Source: Brevundimonas sp. (GTDB taxonomy: Bacteria > Pseudomonadota > Alphaproteobacteria > Caulobacterales > Caulobacteraceae). From it: 64,000 nucleotides of DNA. Below, piece after piece: positions 52,631-61,588 of this stretch. The notes below the pieces were generated by a model, which worked only from the letters and a program-made list of their open reading frames with translations, ran no database searches and was not told the origin of the DNA. Made by a program: the position numbers and the translations under genes. The first letter of the stretch is position 1, and each line of letters begins with the position of its first letter. The stretch spans positions 1 to 64,000 of the forward strand of contig NZ_JAUYNX010000022.1 of the NCBI RefSeq assembly GCF_030704825.1, read 5' to 3'.

Positions 52631-53551
52631 ATGGCCGATCCCCTTGCCGGCATCCCCCTCGCCTCCATCCGCGTGTTCGAGGCCGCCGCCCGCCTGAAGA
52701 GCTTCACCCGCGCCGCCGAGGAACTGGGCATGACCCAGGCCGCGGTCAGCTGGCAGATCAAGGCGCTGGAGGGCCGACTGGGCCAGAGCCTGTTCCGCCG
52801 CCTGCCCCGGGAGGTCCAGCCGACCGAGGGCGGCGAGCGGCTGTCCCGCGCCGCGACCGAGGCCATGACCCTGCTGCGCCGGGCCGTCAGCGACCTGACC
52901 GAGGCGGACGAACACATCCTGTCGATCACCACCCTCGCCTCCCTGGCCGCCCAATGGCTGGCGCCGCGACTGGGCGGCTTCCAGGTCGCCAATCCCGGGC
53001 TGGCGGTGCGGCTGGACACCAACCCCAACCTGCTCGACCTGTCGCGGGAAGGGTTCGATGTCGGCATCCGCTCCGGCTCCGGCGACTGGCCCGGAATGGA
53101 GAGCCAGCTGCTGATGCCCAGCGTCTTCACGCCCGTATGCAGCCCGGCCATGGCCGAGCGGTTGCAGCTGACCGAACCCGGCGACCTGCTGGACGCGCCG
53201 CGCATCGGCATGGAGAAGGAGTGGGCCGCCTGGTTCGCCGCGGCGGGCGTCAGCGGCGGCGCCCAGCCCATGAGCCGTCTGACCGCCGACTATCAGGTGC
53301 TGGAGGTCGCCGCGGCGCTCGGCGATCAGGGCGTGGCCCTCGCTTCGCCCATCCTGTTCGCGCGCGAGCTTCGCAACGGCCTTCTGGTGCGGCCCTTCGC
53401 CCAGACGGTGTCGTTCCACACCGGCTATTATCTGGTCTGGCCCGAGGGGCGGCGGCGATCGCCCAAGATCGCCCGCTTCCGGGCCTGGCTGGCCGCCCAG
53501 GCCGATGCCGATCCCACGATCGTTGCGGCGCGGGCGATCAGGTCCGCATAA
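52631..53551 (+). CDS. LysR-family transcriptional regulator, GcvA-like
   Basis: The 306-aa regulator opens LASIRVFEAAARLKSFTRAA and EELGMTQAAVSWQIKALE, the LysR helix-turn-helix of the GcvA subgroup, followed by an effector domain (LAAQWLAPRLGGFQVANPGLAVRL). Start at the ATG 52631; a TTG at 52625 is possible. A TTGACA at 52577-52582 may be its -35 box. It lies between DUF885 copies 1 and 2 and its last 14 bases overlap the end of copy 2. Candidate targets: the divergent 43-aa gene, itself, and perhaps the peptidase genes. Confidence 0.88.
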   Translation: MADPLAGIPLASIRVFEAAARLKSFTRAAEELGMTQAAVSWQIKALEGRLGQSLFRRLPREVQPTEGGERLSRAATEAMTLLRRAVSDLTEADEHILSITTLASLAAQWLAPRLGGFQVANPGLAVRLDTNPNLLDLSREGFDVGIRSGSGDWPGMESQLLMPSVFTPVCSPAMAERLQLTEPGDLLDAPRIGMEKEWAAWFAAAGVSGGAQPMSRLTADYQVLEVAAALGDQGVALASPILFARELRNGLLVRPFAQTVSFHTGYYLVWPEGRRRSPKIARFRAWLAAQADADPTIVAARAIRSA

Positions 53552-55337
53552 GACCTTCCAACACCGCCAGCGGCACGGAGCCGTTCAGCAGCACCCGGTC
53601 GTGGAAGGTCTTCAGGTCGAACCCGGGACGCGCCTCGGCCTCGGCCCGCAGCCGGGCGATGACGGTCTGACCCAGCTTGTAGGAACAGGCCTGGCCGATC
53701 GAAACGCAGTAGCGGTCGATCTCCTTCTCGGCCGACTCCGGCGGCTCGCCGCATTCCTCGATCATGTAGCGGATCGCCTGGTCGCGACTCCAGCGCTTGT
53801 GGTGCAGGCCTGTATCGACGACCAGCCGCACCGCGCGGAACAGATAGGACTGCAGGTAGCCGACCCGACCCAGCGGGTTGCCGGCGTAGACATCCAGATC
53901 GTCGGCGGCGACACGCTCGGCGTAGAGGGCCCAACCTTCATTGTAGGCGGAATTGCCTGCGACCCGGCGGTAGATGGGCAGGCTGCCCGCCTCCCGGGCG
54001 ACCGTGATCTGGAAATGGTGCCCCGGGGAGGCCTCGTGATAGGTCAGGGTCGGCAGGCCCCACTTCGGCCAGTTCGCCGTATTCGACAGGTTGATGTAGT
54101 AGGCCCCCGGCCGCGAGCCATCCAGCGAGGCGGCCTGGTAGTAGCCGCCCGGCGCGCCGAGCTCGATCGACGGCGGAACACGGCGGATTTCCACCCTGGC
54201 GCCCGGCAGGGTGTTGAACACACGCGGGAGCATCGGCTCCAGTTCAGCCATCTGGCGGTTCAGGGATTCGATCAGCTCCACCTTGGCTGCGTCGGTATTG
54301 GGCCACAGGTGTCGCGGGTCCTCGCTGAGCGTCTTGATCCGGGCGCCGACCGAACCCTCGGCCATCCCCATGCCCTTGAGGATCGTATCGATCTCGGCCT
54401 GGATGGACGCGACCTGTTCCAGGCCGATGTCATGGATGGCCTGGGCGTCATAATCGGTCGTGGTGAACGCGCGCAGGGCAAGGGCGTAGACCTTGTCGCC
54501 CTGCGGCAGCTTCCAGGCCCCGGCGTCGTCGGTCGCCGCCGGGCGCTGGGCCTCGAACACCGCGATCTGGCGGCCGAGCGCAGGCTTGACCTCGCGGTCG
54601 AGGATGGCGGCGGCGCGGGCGCCCCAGTCGCCGGCGATCCCTTTCTCACCGGTCTTGCGGACGAGCGCCTGCACCATCGCCATCTCGGCCGGAGCCGTGT
54701 CGCGCAGGGTGCGCAGCTGGGTCAGGGTCTTCTCCATCAGGAAGGACGGCAGCATGACCCCGAGGCCGCCGTCGGCGGCGATCCGCTCATTCTCCTGGTC
54801 CAGCACCTTGGCGAAGGCGTCCAGCCGCGACAGGAAAGCCTCGGCGTCCGCCGCGGTCTCGACCCGATGCTGGTTGGCCATGAAGTCGGGCACCGAGAAA
54901 TAGGCGCCCGACCGCTGCGTCACGACATAGGGGCCGATGCCGCCGCCGTAGGGGATATCCGCCGCCCGGGCCGCGCCCTCGGCCGTGAAGCGATAGACAG
55001 CCAGCGACACCCTGGCCTGATCCGAGAGGCCGTCCCCGGATACCGTCTGGATCTCGGCCCAGCGCGCGCGGGCGCGGGCGCGATCGGCCTCGGCGTCGGC
55101 CAGCCCGACCTGCCGCAGCTTCCCCGACAGGTGGGCGCGGTCGCCCCGGTCCAGACCGAGGTTGGTCGCATACTCCGGCGACAGGTCGACATTCTCCTCG
55201 AACCAGCGCGTCAGCATGGCGTCGAGCCGCGCATCGGCCGCGGACAGGACCGGAGCCGGGGTCTGGGCGACGGCGGGCAACGCCGCCATCAGGCCGAGGC
55301 CGGCGGAGGAGAGCATCAGGCGGCGGCGGTCGATCAT
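53538..55337 (-). CDS. DUF885 exported metallopeptidase-like protein (copy 2)
   Basis: 599 aa with a signal peptide of twin-arginine type (MIDRRRLMLSSAGLGLMAAL). Core motifs: TYHEASPGHHFQ, YNEGWALYAERV, RYMIEECGEPPESAEKEIDR and CVSIGQACSYKLGQ; the usual WPGQ is replaced by SIGQ. Start at 55337 with GGAG upstream. It is downstream of copy 3 on the same strand, with a perfect 11-bp hairpin in between, and may be read from its own promoter since the shared 20-bp motif is absent here. Confidence 0.87.
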   Translation of the reverse strand: MIDRRRLMLSSAGLGLMAALPAVAQTPAPVLSAADARLDAMLTRWFEENVDLSPEYATNLGLDRGDRAHLSGKLRQVGLADAEADRARARARWAEIQTVSGDGLSDQARVSLAVYRFTAEGAARAADIPYGGGIGPYVVTQRSGAYFSVPDFMANQHRVETAADAEAFLSRLDAFAKVLDQENERIAADGGLGVMLPSFLMEKTLTQLRTLRDTAPAEMAMVQALVRKTGEKGIAGDWGARAAAILDREVKPALGRQIAVFEAQRPAATDDAGAWKLPQGDKVYALALRAFTTTDYDAQAIHDIGLEQVASIQAEIDTILKGMGMAEGSVGARIKTLSEDPRHLWPNTDAAKVELIESLNRQMAELEPMLPRVFNTLPGARVEIRRVPPSIELGAPGGYYQAASLDGSRPGAYYINLSNTANWPKWGLPTLTYHEASPGHHFQITVAREAGSLPIYRRVAGNSAYNEGWALYAERVAADDLDVYAGNPLGRVGYLQSYLFRAVRLVVDTGLHHKRWSRDQAIRYMIEECGEPPESAEKEIDRYCVSIGQACSYKLGQTVIARLRAEAEARPGFDLKTFHDRVLLNGSVPLAVLEGLMRT

Positions 55338-55364
55338 GGAGGAGCCTCGGTTGCGATGTCCTGC

Positions 55365-55390
55365 TTCCGGCCCCGCGGACGGGGCCGGAA
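55365..55390. terminator. perfect 11-bp hairpin between DUF885 copies 3 and 2
   Basis: Arms TTCCGGCCCCG (55365-55375) and its exact complement (55380-55390) around a CGGA tetraloop, 12 bases after the copy 3 stop. No T-run follows on either strand, so it may stabilise the upstream mRNA's 3' end or pause polymerase instead of acting as a classical terminator. Confidence 0.5.
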
Positions 55391-55402
55391 GAGGAGTTCG
55401 TA

Positions 55403-57235
55403 TCAGGTGCGCTGCGATGCGATCCAGTCGGTCATGATCTTGTCGAGCACGGTGAGCGGCACGCCGCCCGCGTTCATGCCCGCGTCGTGGAACGCCCGGA
55501 TGTCGAACCGGTCGCCCAGCGCCGCCTGGGCCCGGCTCCGCAGCTCGACCCATTTGTTATGGCCGACCTTGTAGCTCGAGGCCTGGCCGGGCCAGACGCA
55601 GTAGCGCTCGACCTCGGTGGTGACGGCGGTCTCGGAGTCGCCCAGCGTCTCGACCATGTAGCGGATGGTCTGTTCGCGGCTCCAGCGCTTGTGATGCAGG
55701 CCCGAATCCGCCACCAGCCGGGTGGCGCGGAACAGGAGTGACTGCAGATAGCCGATCTGGCCGATCGGGTTGTCGGCATAGACCCCCATCTCGTCGGCCA
55801 GTTGTTCCGAATACAGGGCCCAGCCCTCGGAATAGGCCGAGAAGCCCAGCACCTTCATCAGCAGGGGGCGGTCGGCCTGTTCCTGCTGCAGGGCGATCTG
55901 GTGGTGATGGCCCGGCGAGGCCTCGTGATAGGTCAGGGTCGGCAGCTGCATGCGCGGCCATTCCGACGTGTCGCGCAGGTTGATGTAGTAGGCCCCGGGC
56001 CGCGAACCGTCGAGCGCCGGCGAGTTGTAGTAGCCGCCAGGCGCACCGGCCTCGATGAAGGTCGGCACGCGGCGGATTTCGACGGGGGCGGCGGGGATTC
56101 GGCCGAAATACTGCGGCAGCCGCGTGGCCATCTCGGCCATCTGGGCGTTGAGGTCGGCCAGCAGCTGGTCCTTGCCCGCGTCGGTGTTGGGGTAGAGCTG
56201 GCTGGGATCCTTGCCGAGGGCGGCGATGCGCTCGCCGACCGTGCCCTGGCTCAACCCCTGGGCCTTCAGCAGCACGTCGGCGCGGGCCGACAGCTCGGCG
56301 ACCTGTTCCAGGCCCAGGGCGTGGATCTCGGCTCCGGACAGGGTCGAGGTCGTGTAGCTGCGGATGCCCCAGTCGTAATAGGCCTCGCCGTCCGGCAACC
56401 GCCAGACGCCGGCGTCATGGACAGCGTCGGCGCGGCGGGCGCGCATGGCCTCGGCCTGACGGCGCAGGGCCGGATAGACCTCGGTCTCGACGATCCGCTG
56501 CGCGCGGGCGCCCCAGTCGCCGGCGATGTTCTTCTCACCCGTCCGGCGCACCACGGAGGTGGTCAGGACCGACTGGCCCGCCGGGGTTTCATAGAGGTTG
56601 GCGAGCTGGAGCAGGGTCTTGTCGATGACGAAGTCGGGCGGCACGGCGCCGGCGGCGAAGTCGGCCTGCATCCGCGCGGTTTCCTGGTCCAGCGCGGTCG
56701 GAAAGGCGGCGACACGGGACAGATAGGCCTCGGCGTCCTCCGCGGTCTCGATCGCGTGCTGGGTGTCGAGGAAGTCCGGAAGGTTCTGATAGGAACCGGT
56801 CAGCTGGGAGATGGTGTAGGGCGCCGGACCGAAACCGCCGCCGCCATAGGGGAAGCGGTCTCCCATCATCTGGGTCTCGCCGAAGAAGCTCAGGGAGTCG
56901 TGATAGACGCCTTCGGTTTCGGGCAGGGCTGAGCGGTCGATGGCCGCGAGTTGGCCCATCTGCCCCCGGAACACGGCCCGGTCGGCGTCGATCTTGGCCT
57001 GCGACCGGTCGTCGAGCCGGGACTTCATCGCCGCCATCGGCCCCTTGTCCATGCCCAGCGAGGTCAGGGTCTCGGGCGACTCCATCAGGAAGGTCTGGAC
57101 GATCTGGTCCATCAGGGCGGTCAGGGCGGCCGAGGCCGAGGCGGCCGCGGCCGGCGTCTGGGCCAGGACCTGGCCGCAGGCGGCGAGGCCCGCTCCGGCG
57201 GCGGCGGTGAACAACAGACGGCGGCGATCGATCAT
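55403..57235 (-). CDS. DUF885 exported metallopeptidase-like protein (copy 3)
   Basis: 610 aa with an N-terminal RRR signal (MIDRRRLLFTAAAGAGLAAC); the cysteine after GLAA could make it a lipoprotein. Core motifs TYHEASPGHHHQ, YSEGWALYSEQLADEMG, RYMVETLGDSETAVTTEVER and WPGQASSYKVGH. Most similar to copy 4 (both have ADEMGVYAD and VADSGLHHKRWSREQ). Start at 57235. Copy 3 of the 20-bp motif lies 54 bases upstream. Confidence 0.88.
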   Translation of the reverse strand: MIDRRRLLFTAAAGAGLAACGQVLAQTPAAAASASAALTALMDQIVQTFLMESPETLTSLGMDKGPMAAMKSRLDDRSQAKIDADRAVFRGQMGQLAAIDRSALPETEGVYHDSLSFFGETQMMGDRFPYGGGGFGPAPYTISQLTGSYQNLPDFLDTQHAIETAEDAEAYLSRVAAFPTALDQETARMQADFAAGAVPPDFVIDKTLLQLANLYETPAGQSVLTTSVVRRTGEKNIAGDWGARAQRIVETEVYPALRRQAEAMRARRADAVHDAGVWRLPDGEAYYDWGIRSYTTSTLSGAEIHALGLEQVAELSARADVLLKAQGLSQGTVGERIAALGKDPSQLYPNTDAGKDQLLADLNAQMAEMATRLPQYFGRIPAAPVEIRRVPTFIEAGAPGGYYNSPALDGSRPGAYYINLRDTSEWPRMQLPTLTYHEASPGHHHQIALQQEQADRPLLMKVLGFSAYSEGWALYSEQLADEMGVYADNPIGQIGYLQSLLFRATRLVADSGLHHKRWSREQTIRYMVETLGDSETAVTTEVERYCVWPGQASSYKVGHNKWVELRSRAQAALGDRFDIRAFHDAGMNAGGVPLTVLDKIMTDWIASQRT

Positions 57236-57289
57236 GGCGGCAGGCTCCTTGGCGCGAGGGCGCCAGAGGATGGCGCCGGGGTGAGATTG

Positions 57290-57309
57290 GCAAGTGACCG
57301 ATCGTTCAG
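57290..57309 (-). promoter_or_regulatory. copy 3 of the 20-bp CTGAAC...ACTTGC motif
   Basis: The plus strand reads GCAAGTGACCGATCGTTCAG, 54 bases upstream of DUF885 copy 3. It shares GACCGAT/TACCGAT with the copy at 59239. Confidence 0.6.
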
Positions 57310-57338
57310 GAACGCTGTCCGACCCGCGGTGCAGGCGG

Positions 57339-59186
57339 TCAGGCCGTCCGGACGCTCGCGGCCCAGTCGTCGACCAGCCGCTCCAGCACCTCGAGCGGAA
57401 TGGCTCCCGCCGCAAGGGCCGTATCGTGGAAGCCCCGGATGTCGAAGCGATCGCCCAGCGTCGCCCTGGCCCGGGTCCGGGTCCGGTCCCAGACCGTGTG
57501 TCCCAGCTTGTAGCTGCACGCCTGCCCCGGCCAGACGCAGTAGCGTTCGACCTCGGTCGTCATGGTCGATTCCGCGTCGCCGAGCGTCTCGACCATGTAG
57601 CGGACCGCCTGTTCGCGGCTCCAGCGTTTGTGGTGCAGGCCCGAATCGGCGACCAGGCGGGTCGCCCGGAACATGAAGGACTGGAGATAGCCGAGCTGGC
57701 CCAGCGGATCGTCGGCATAGACGCCCATCTCGTCGGCCAGCTGTTCGGCGTAGAGAGCCCAGCCCTCGGTATAGCCGGAGAACAGGGGCATCTTGCGCAA
57801 CAGCGGAATCCCTTCCGCCTCCAGGGCCACGGCGATCTGGAAATGGTGGCCGGGGCTGGCCTCGTGATAGGTCAGGGTCGGCAGGGTGAAGCGCGGCGTC
57901 TCGGCGGTGTCGCGCAGGTTGATGTAGTAGGCGCCGGGACGCGACCCATCCATCGCCGGCATCTGATAGCTGCCGCCGGGAGCACCGGCCTCGATCTCGA
58001 CCGGAACCCGGCGAATTTCGACGGAAGCCCTGGGCAGGCGGCCGAACACCTCGGGCAGACGCTGCTGCATCCGGGCCATCTGGGCGTTGAGATCGGCCAG
58101 CAGCTCCGCCTTGCCGGCGTCGGTGTTCGGATACAGCTGGTCGGGCCGCCGGGCGACGGCGGCGATGCGCTCGCCGACCGTGCCCTGGGTCAGGCCCTGG
58201 GCCTTGAGAATCGCGTCGGCGCGGGCGCTGAGCTCGGCCACCTGGGCCAGGCCGATCTCGTGGATTTCGTCGCCGCCCATGTCGGTGGTGGTGTAGCTGA
58301 GCACGCCGTAGCGGTAATAGGCCTCGCCGTCTGGCAGACGCCAGCAGCCGGCGTCCGAGGTCGCGCCCGGCAGCGCCGCGGCGACCACGTCCGCCTGGCG
58401 GCGCATGGCCGGATAGACGGCGTCGCGCACAATCGCCTCGGCCCGGGCGGCCCAGTCGCCTGTCAGATTCGCCTCGGCCGCGCGGCGGGCCAGCGATCGG
58501 GTCAGGCCGGATTGCGCCGGGTCGATTCCGAGGGTGGCGGCGAACTGCTCGCCCGTACGGCGCAGGACGAAATCCGGCGGCGTCGCACCGGCCGCGAAAT
58601 CCGCGCGCACCCGGTCGGTCTCCACGTCCAGCACCCCGGCGAAGGCGGAGAGCCGGGCGAGATAGGTCTCGGCGTCCCCGGCCGTGCGCACCTGGTGCTG
58701 GGTGTCAAGGAACTGCGGGATGCTGCTGTAGCTGCCGGTCAGCTGGCTGACGAGATAGGGGCTGGTTCCGCCGACAGGGGACTGGACGCCGTAGTCGAAG
58801 CGGTCGGCGGTGGCGGCGCCGTCGAGGATGAAGCGGGTGGTGTCGTAGTTGACCGCGTCCATGCCCGAGAGGGCGGACCGGTCGATGTTCTTCAGCTCGG
58901 CGTCGTAGCCGCGGAAGGCGGCGAACGAGCGGTCGACGAACGCCAGCGAGCGGTCGTCCAGCTTGCTGCGCACCCCGGCGTTCGGTCCCGTGTCGAGACC
59001 GAGGGAGGTCATGAACTCCGGCGACTCGGCGAGGAATTCCTGCATCATCCGGTCCAGCAGGGCGGTGACGCGGGCGCCTCCGTCCCCGGCGGCGGGGGTC
59101 TGGGACGCCCCCGCCAGGGCCGGGCCGGCGACGGCCAGGCCGAGGCCGGCGGCGGAGGACAGCAGGAGGCGGCGACGGTCCAGCAT
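57339..59186 (-). CDS. DUF885 exported metallopeptidase-like protein (copy 4)
   Basis: 615 aa with a signal peptide (MLDRRRLLLSSAAGLGLAVA). Core motifs TYHEASPGHHFQ, YTEGWALYAEQLADEMG, RYMVETLGDAESTMTTEVER and WPGQACSYKLGH. It is the first of the three contiguous minus-strand copies and 103 bases upstream of copy 3. The motif copy at 59239 lies 52 bases before its ATG and overlaps the cckA stop codon. Probably a periplasmic oligopeptidase. Confidence 0.88.
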   Translation of the reverse strand: MLDRRRLLLSSAAGLGLAVAGPALAGASQTPAAGDGGARVTALLDRMMQEFLAESPEFMTSLGLDTGPNAGVRSKLDDRSLAFVDRSFAAFRGYDAELKNIDRSALSGMDAVNYDTTRFILDGAATADRFDYGVQSPVGGTSPYLVSQLTGSYSSIPQFLDTQHQVRTAGDAETYLARLSAFAGVLDVETDRVRADFAAGATPPDFVLRRTGEQFAATLGIDPAQSGLTRSLARRAAEANLTGDWAARAEAIVRDAVYPAMRRQADVVAAALPGATSDAGCWRLPDGEAYYRYGVLSYTTTDMGGDEIHEIGLAQVAELSARADAILKAQGLTQGTVGERIAAVARRPDQLYPNTDAGKAELLADLNAQMARMQQRLPEVFGRLPRASVEIRRVPVEIEAGAPGGSYQMPAMDGSRPGAYYINLRDTAETPRFTLPTLTYHEASPGHHFQIAVALEAEGIPLLRKMPLFSGYTEGWALYAEQLADEMGVYADDPLGQLGYLQSFMFRATRLVADSGLHHKRWSREQAVRYMVETLGDAESTMTTEVERYCVWPGQACSYKLGHTVWDRTRTRARATLGDRFDIRGFHDTALAAGAIPLEVLERLVDDWAASVRTA

Positions 59187-59238
59187 AGCGAAGCTCCGAA
59201 GGTCAGGGCGGCCAATGGACGGGGTCGCGGCGCCGCTG

Positions 59239-59258
59239 GCAAGTTACCGATGGTTCAG
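59239..59258 (-). promoter_or_regulatory. copy 4 of the 20-bp CTGAAC...ACTTGC motif
   Basis: The plus strand reads GCAAGTTACCGATGGTTCAG, 52 bases upstream of DUF885 copy 4; its end contains the cckA stop codon. Confidence 0.6.
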
Positions 59259-61309
59259 CTCGCGTGCAGTTCCTGCTTCACCCGTTCGGCCAGGGTCTTG
59301 ATGTCCAGCGGCTTGGGCAGGAAGGAGACGCCGACCTCGTCCTGCAGCAGGTCCGAGAAATCGCTTTCGGCATAGCCGGAGATGAACAGGACCGGGGCGT
59401 CGCCGAGGTATTGCCGGGCCTTCTTGAGCAAGGCGGGACCGTCGAGGCCGGGCATGATGACGTCGGAGATCATCATATCGATGGTCCCGGCATGCTCCTC
59501 GCACAGGGCCAGGGCCTCCTCGCCGTCGGCGGCCTCGATGACGTCATAGCCGCGCTGGCGCAGCAGGCGGGCGGCGATGCCGCGCACGGCCGCCTCGTCC
59601 TCGACGAACAGGATGCGGCCGGCGCCGGAGAGGTCGCGCGGCGTCTTGACGACCTTTTCCACGATCGGGGTTTCGGCCAGTTCGGCCTCGGCCGCCTCGG
59701 GCAGGAAGATGCGGAAGGCCGCTCCGCCGCTCTCGAGGTTGGAGACGTTGATGTGGCCGCCGGCCTGTTCGACGATGCCGTAGACGGTGGCCAGGCCCAT
59801 ACCGGTCCCCTCGTTCACCGCCTTGGTGGTGAAGAAGGGCTCGAAGATCTTGCCGAGGATGTCCGGCGGCACCCCGGGACCGGTGTCGCTGACCTCGATC
59901 AGGGCCACGACGTCCGTCGGCGGATGGCCCCACCCCAGGGCGCGGGCCTCGTCAGCGGTCAGGCGGGCGGTGCGGATGGTGACCACGCCGGCCCCCGGCT
60001 CGACCACGCCGCGCATGGCGTCGCGGGCGTTGACCGCCAGGTTCATGACCGCCGTCTCGAGCTGGCTCTTGTCGGCCAGCACCACTGGCAGGTCGCGGCC
60101 GTAGTCGGTTTCCAGCCGCACGTCCTCGCGCAGCAGGCGACGCAGCAGGACGGCGAATTCCCCGACCAGTTCGCCCAGGTCCAGACGTTCGCGGCGGACG
60201 GTCGACTTGCGCGAGAAGGCCAGCAGCTTGCGCACCAGATCGGCGGCGCGGATGGCGGTCTGGCGGATCTCGTTGAGCCCCTCGTACGAGGGATCGCCGA
60301 CGGGGTGGCGCTCCAGCAGGCCCGAAAGCTGCAGCTGGATGGCGGTCAGCAGATTGTTGAAGTCGTGGGCCACGCCGCCCGCCAGCTGGCCCACGGCCTG
60401 CATCTTCTGGGCCTGCGAGAGCTGCAGCTCCATCGACTTCTGGGCCGAAACGTCGAACAGCCAGATGCGCCGCTTGTCGCCTTCCGGGGCGACATAGAGG
60501 TGCAGCATCCGGTCCGGAAAGGCCCGGGCGACCAGTTCGATCGGGCCCGACGAGCCATCCGCGAGCTTGGACCGGGCCTCGGCGACGCCGGCGGGATCGA
60601 ACAGGTGGCCGAAGGCGGCGTCGCGGGCCGCGGCTGGTCCGGTCAGCACGGACAGCGCCGCATTGGCCTCCTCGACCTTGCCGGAAAACAGCTCCTCGGC
60701 GGCGATGACGGCCGAGCCGAACGGCGCCCCGGCGGCCATGGCGCGGCTCTCGACGGCGTTGGACGCGCTCGACTGGCGATACGGGAGGGCGTCGCCCACC
60801 GGCAGCACCGCCTCCGGCGCCGCGCGCACGAGGAAACGGCCTTCTCCGGCCCGACCGATCAGCACCTCCTGCTCCCGCTCGCCGATGACGACGATGGCGC
60901 GGCCCTGCTCGCCGGCGCGCGCCTGGGCGAAGGCCATGTAGAGGGCCGCGGCGGACTTGCCCTTGGGCAGGGCGACGGTGGCGCCGTTGGCCTCGGCCCA
61001 GGCTCCGTTGAAGGCCAGAACCTGGCCCGTCGCCCAGACCAGGGCGGCGGGTTCGGCCATGGCGTCGAGCAGGTCGACCGTGGCGTCGCCGATGGGCTTT
61101 TTCGTTTCGCTGCGGGCGAAGGCGAACAGGCCGATCAGGGCCACGGCGCCGACGGTGAAGATCAGCACCAGCCCTGGCGCGCTGGTCGGATCGGCGCGGA
61201 ACGCCGGATAGGCCAGGGCCGCGACCGCGACCACGAAGCCGACCGCCATGAGGATCAGCAGCGGGTCGAAAGCTCTGGCCGCCGGTGCGGTCCTGGTGGT
61301 TGCGGTCAT
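59255..61309 (-). CDS. cckA: cell-cycle hybrid histidine kinase CckA
   Basis: CckA is the bifunctional kinase/phosphatase on top of the CtrA pathway. The 684-aa protein has two N-terminal membrane segments ([18 protein letters not shown] and [19 protein letters not shown]), PAS-like sensor regions (about 80-300), a HisKA domain with H315 in [13 protein letters not shown], a HATPase domain ([30 protein letters not shown]) and a receiver with D616 in ISDVIMPG. Both phosphorylation sites are seven residues earlier than in Caulobacter CckA (H322, D623). I chose the ATG at 61309 (GAGG upstream); an upstream frame runs through repeat elements and is not real. GAATC sites are at 61323, 61374 and 61554. 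Confidence 0.95.
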   Translation of the reverse strand: MTATTRTAPAARAFDPLLILMAVGFVVAVAALAYPAFRADPTSAPGLVLIFTVGAVALIGLFAFARSETKKPIGDATVDLLDAMAEPAALVWATGQVLAFNGAWAEANGATVALPKGKSAAALYMAFAQARAGEQGRAIVVIGEREQEVLIGRAGEGRFLVRAAPEAVLPVGDALPYRQSSASNAVESRAMAAGAPFGSAVIAAEELFSGKVEEANAALSVLTGPAAARDAAFGHLFDPAGVAEARSKLADGSSGPIELVARAFPDRMLHLYVAPEGDKRRIWLFDVSAQKSMELQLSQAQKMQAVGQLAGGVAHDFNNLLTAIQLQLSGLLERHPVGDPSYEGLNEIRQTAIRAADLVRKLLAFSRKSTVRRERLDLGELVGEFAVLLRRLLREDVRLETDYGRDLPVVLADKSQLETAVMNLAVNARDAMRGVVEPGAGVVTIRTARLTADEARALGWGHPPTDVVALIEVSDTGPGVPPDILGKIFEPFFTTKAVNEGTGMGLATVYGIVEQAGGHINVSNLESGGAAFRIFLPEAAEAELAETPIVEKVVKTPRDLSGAGRILFVEDEAAVRGIAARLLRQRGYDVIEAADGEEALALCEEHAGTIDMMISDVIMPGLDGPALLKKARQYLGDAPVLFISGYAESDFSDLLQDEVGVSFLPKPLDIKTLAERVKQELHAS

Positions 61310-61393
61310 GGCGCCTCGGCCCGAATCAGCACGGGAAGCATCCGCCATAGTGTTCCGGATGCGCCTGAGGCGCGAATCCGGCGATCCGGGCGC

Positions 61394-61440
61394 GAAAAAA
61401 CACCGTCCAATGCGTCCGAAGCGTCCACTCCGTCCACTTC
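61394..61440 (-). repeat. 9-bp-unit element F1
   Basis: Read on the minus strand: head GTGGACGGAG, units TGGACGCTT and CGGACGCAT, closing TGGACGGTG, then TTTTTTC. Second of two elements downstream of the leucine-dehydrogenase-family gene, in its sense orientation. Confidence 0.7.
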
Positions 61441-61450
61441 CCCCGAAGAC

Positions 61451-61496
61451 CAGAAACACCGTCCGAAGCGTCCGAAGCGTCCGCTCCGTCCGCTTC
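61451..61496 (-). repeat. 9-bp-unit element F2
   Basis: Read on the minus strand: head GCGGACGGAG, two units CGGACGCTT, closing CGGACGGTG, then TTTCTG. It begins 93 bases after the stop of the leucine-dehydrogenase-family gene and eleven bases before F1. Confidence 0.72.
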
Positions 61497-61588
61497 ATCG
61501 CAGCCCCGGTCGATGCGCCGTCGCCGGACGCAGTTTGAGGGATCTGTACGTCAGAATCGGACGCAGCCCCCCCGGATGGGAGGTCGCT

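Noticed and set aside
61310-61498. N-terminal extension of CckA ([11 protein letters not shown]-type residues)
   Set aside because: The extension only translates the 9-bp repeat elements F1 and F2 and has no counterpart in CckA; the ATG at 61309 has its own ribosome binding site.
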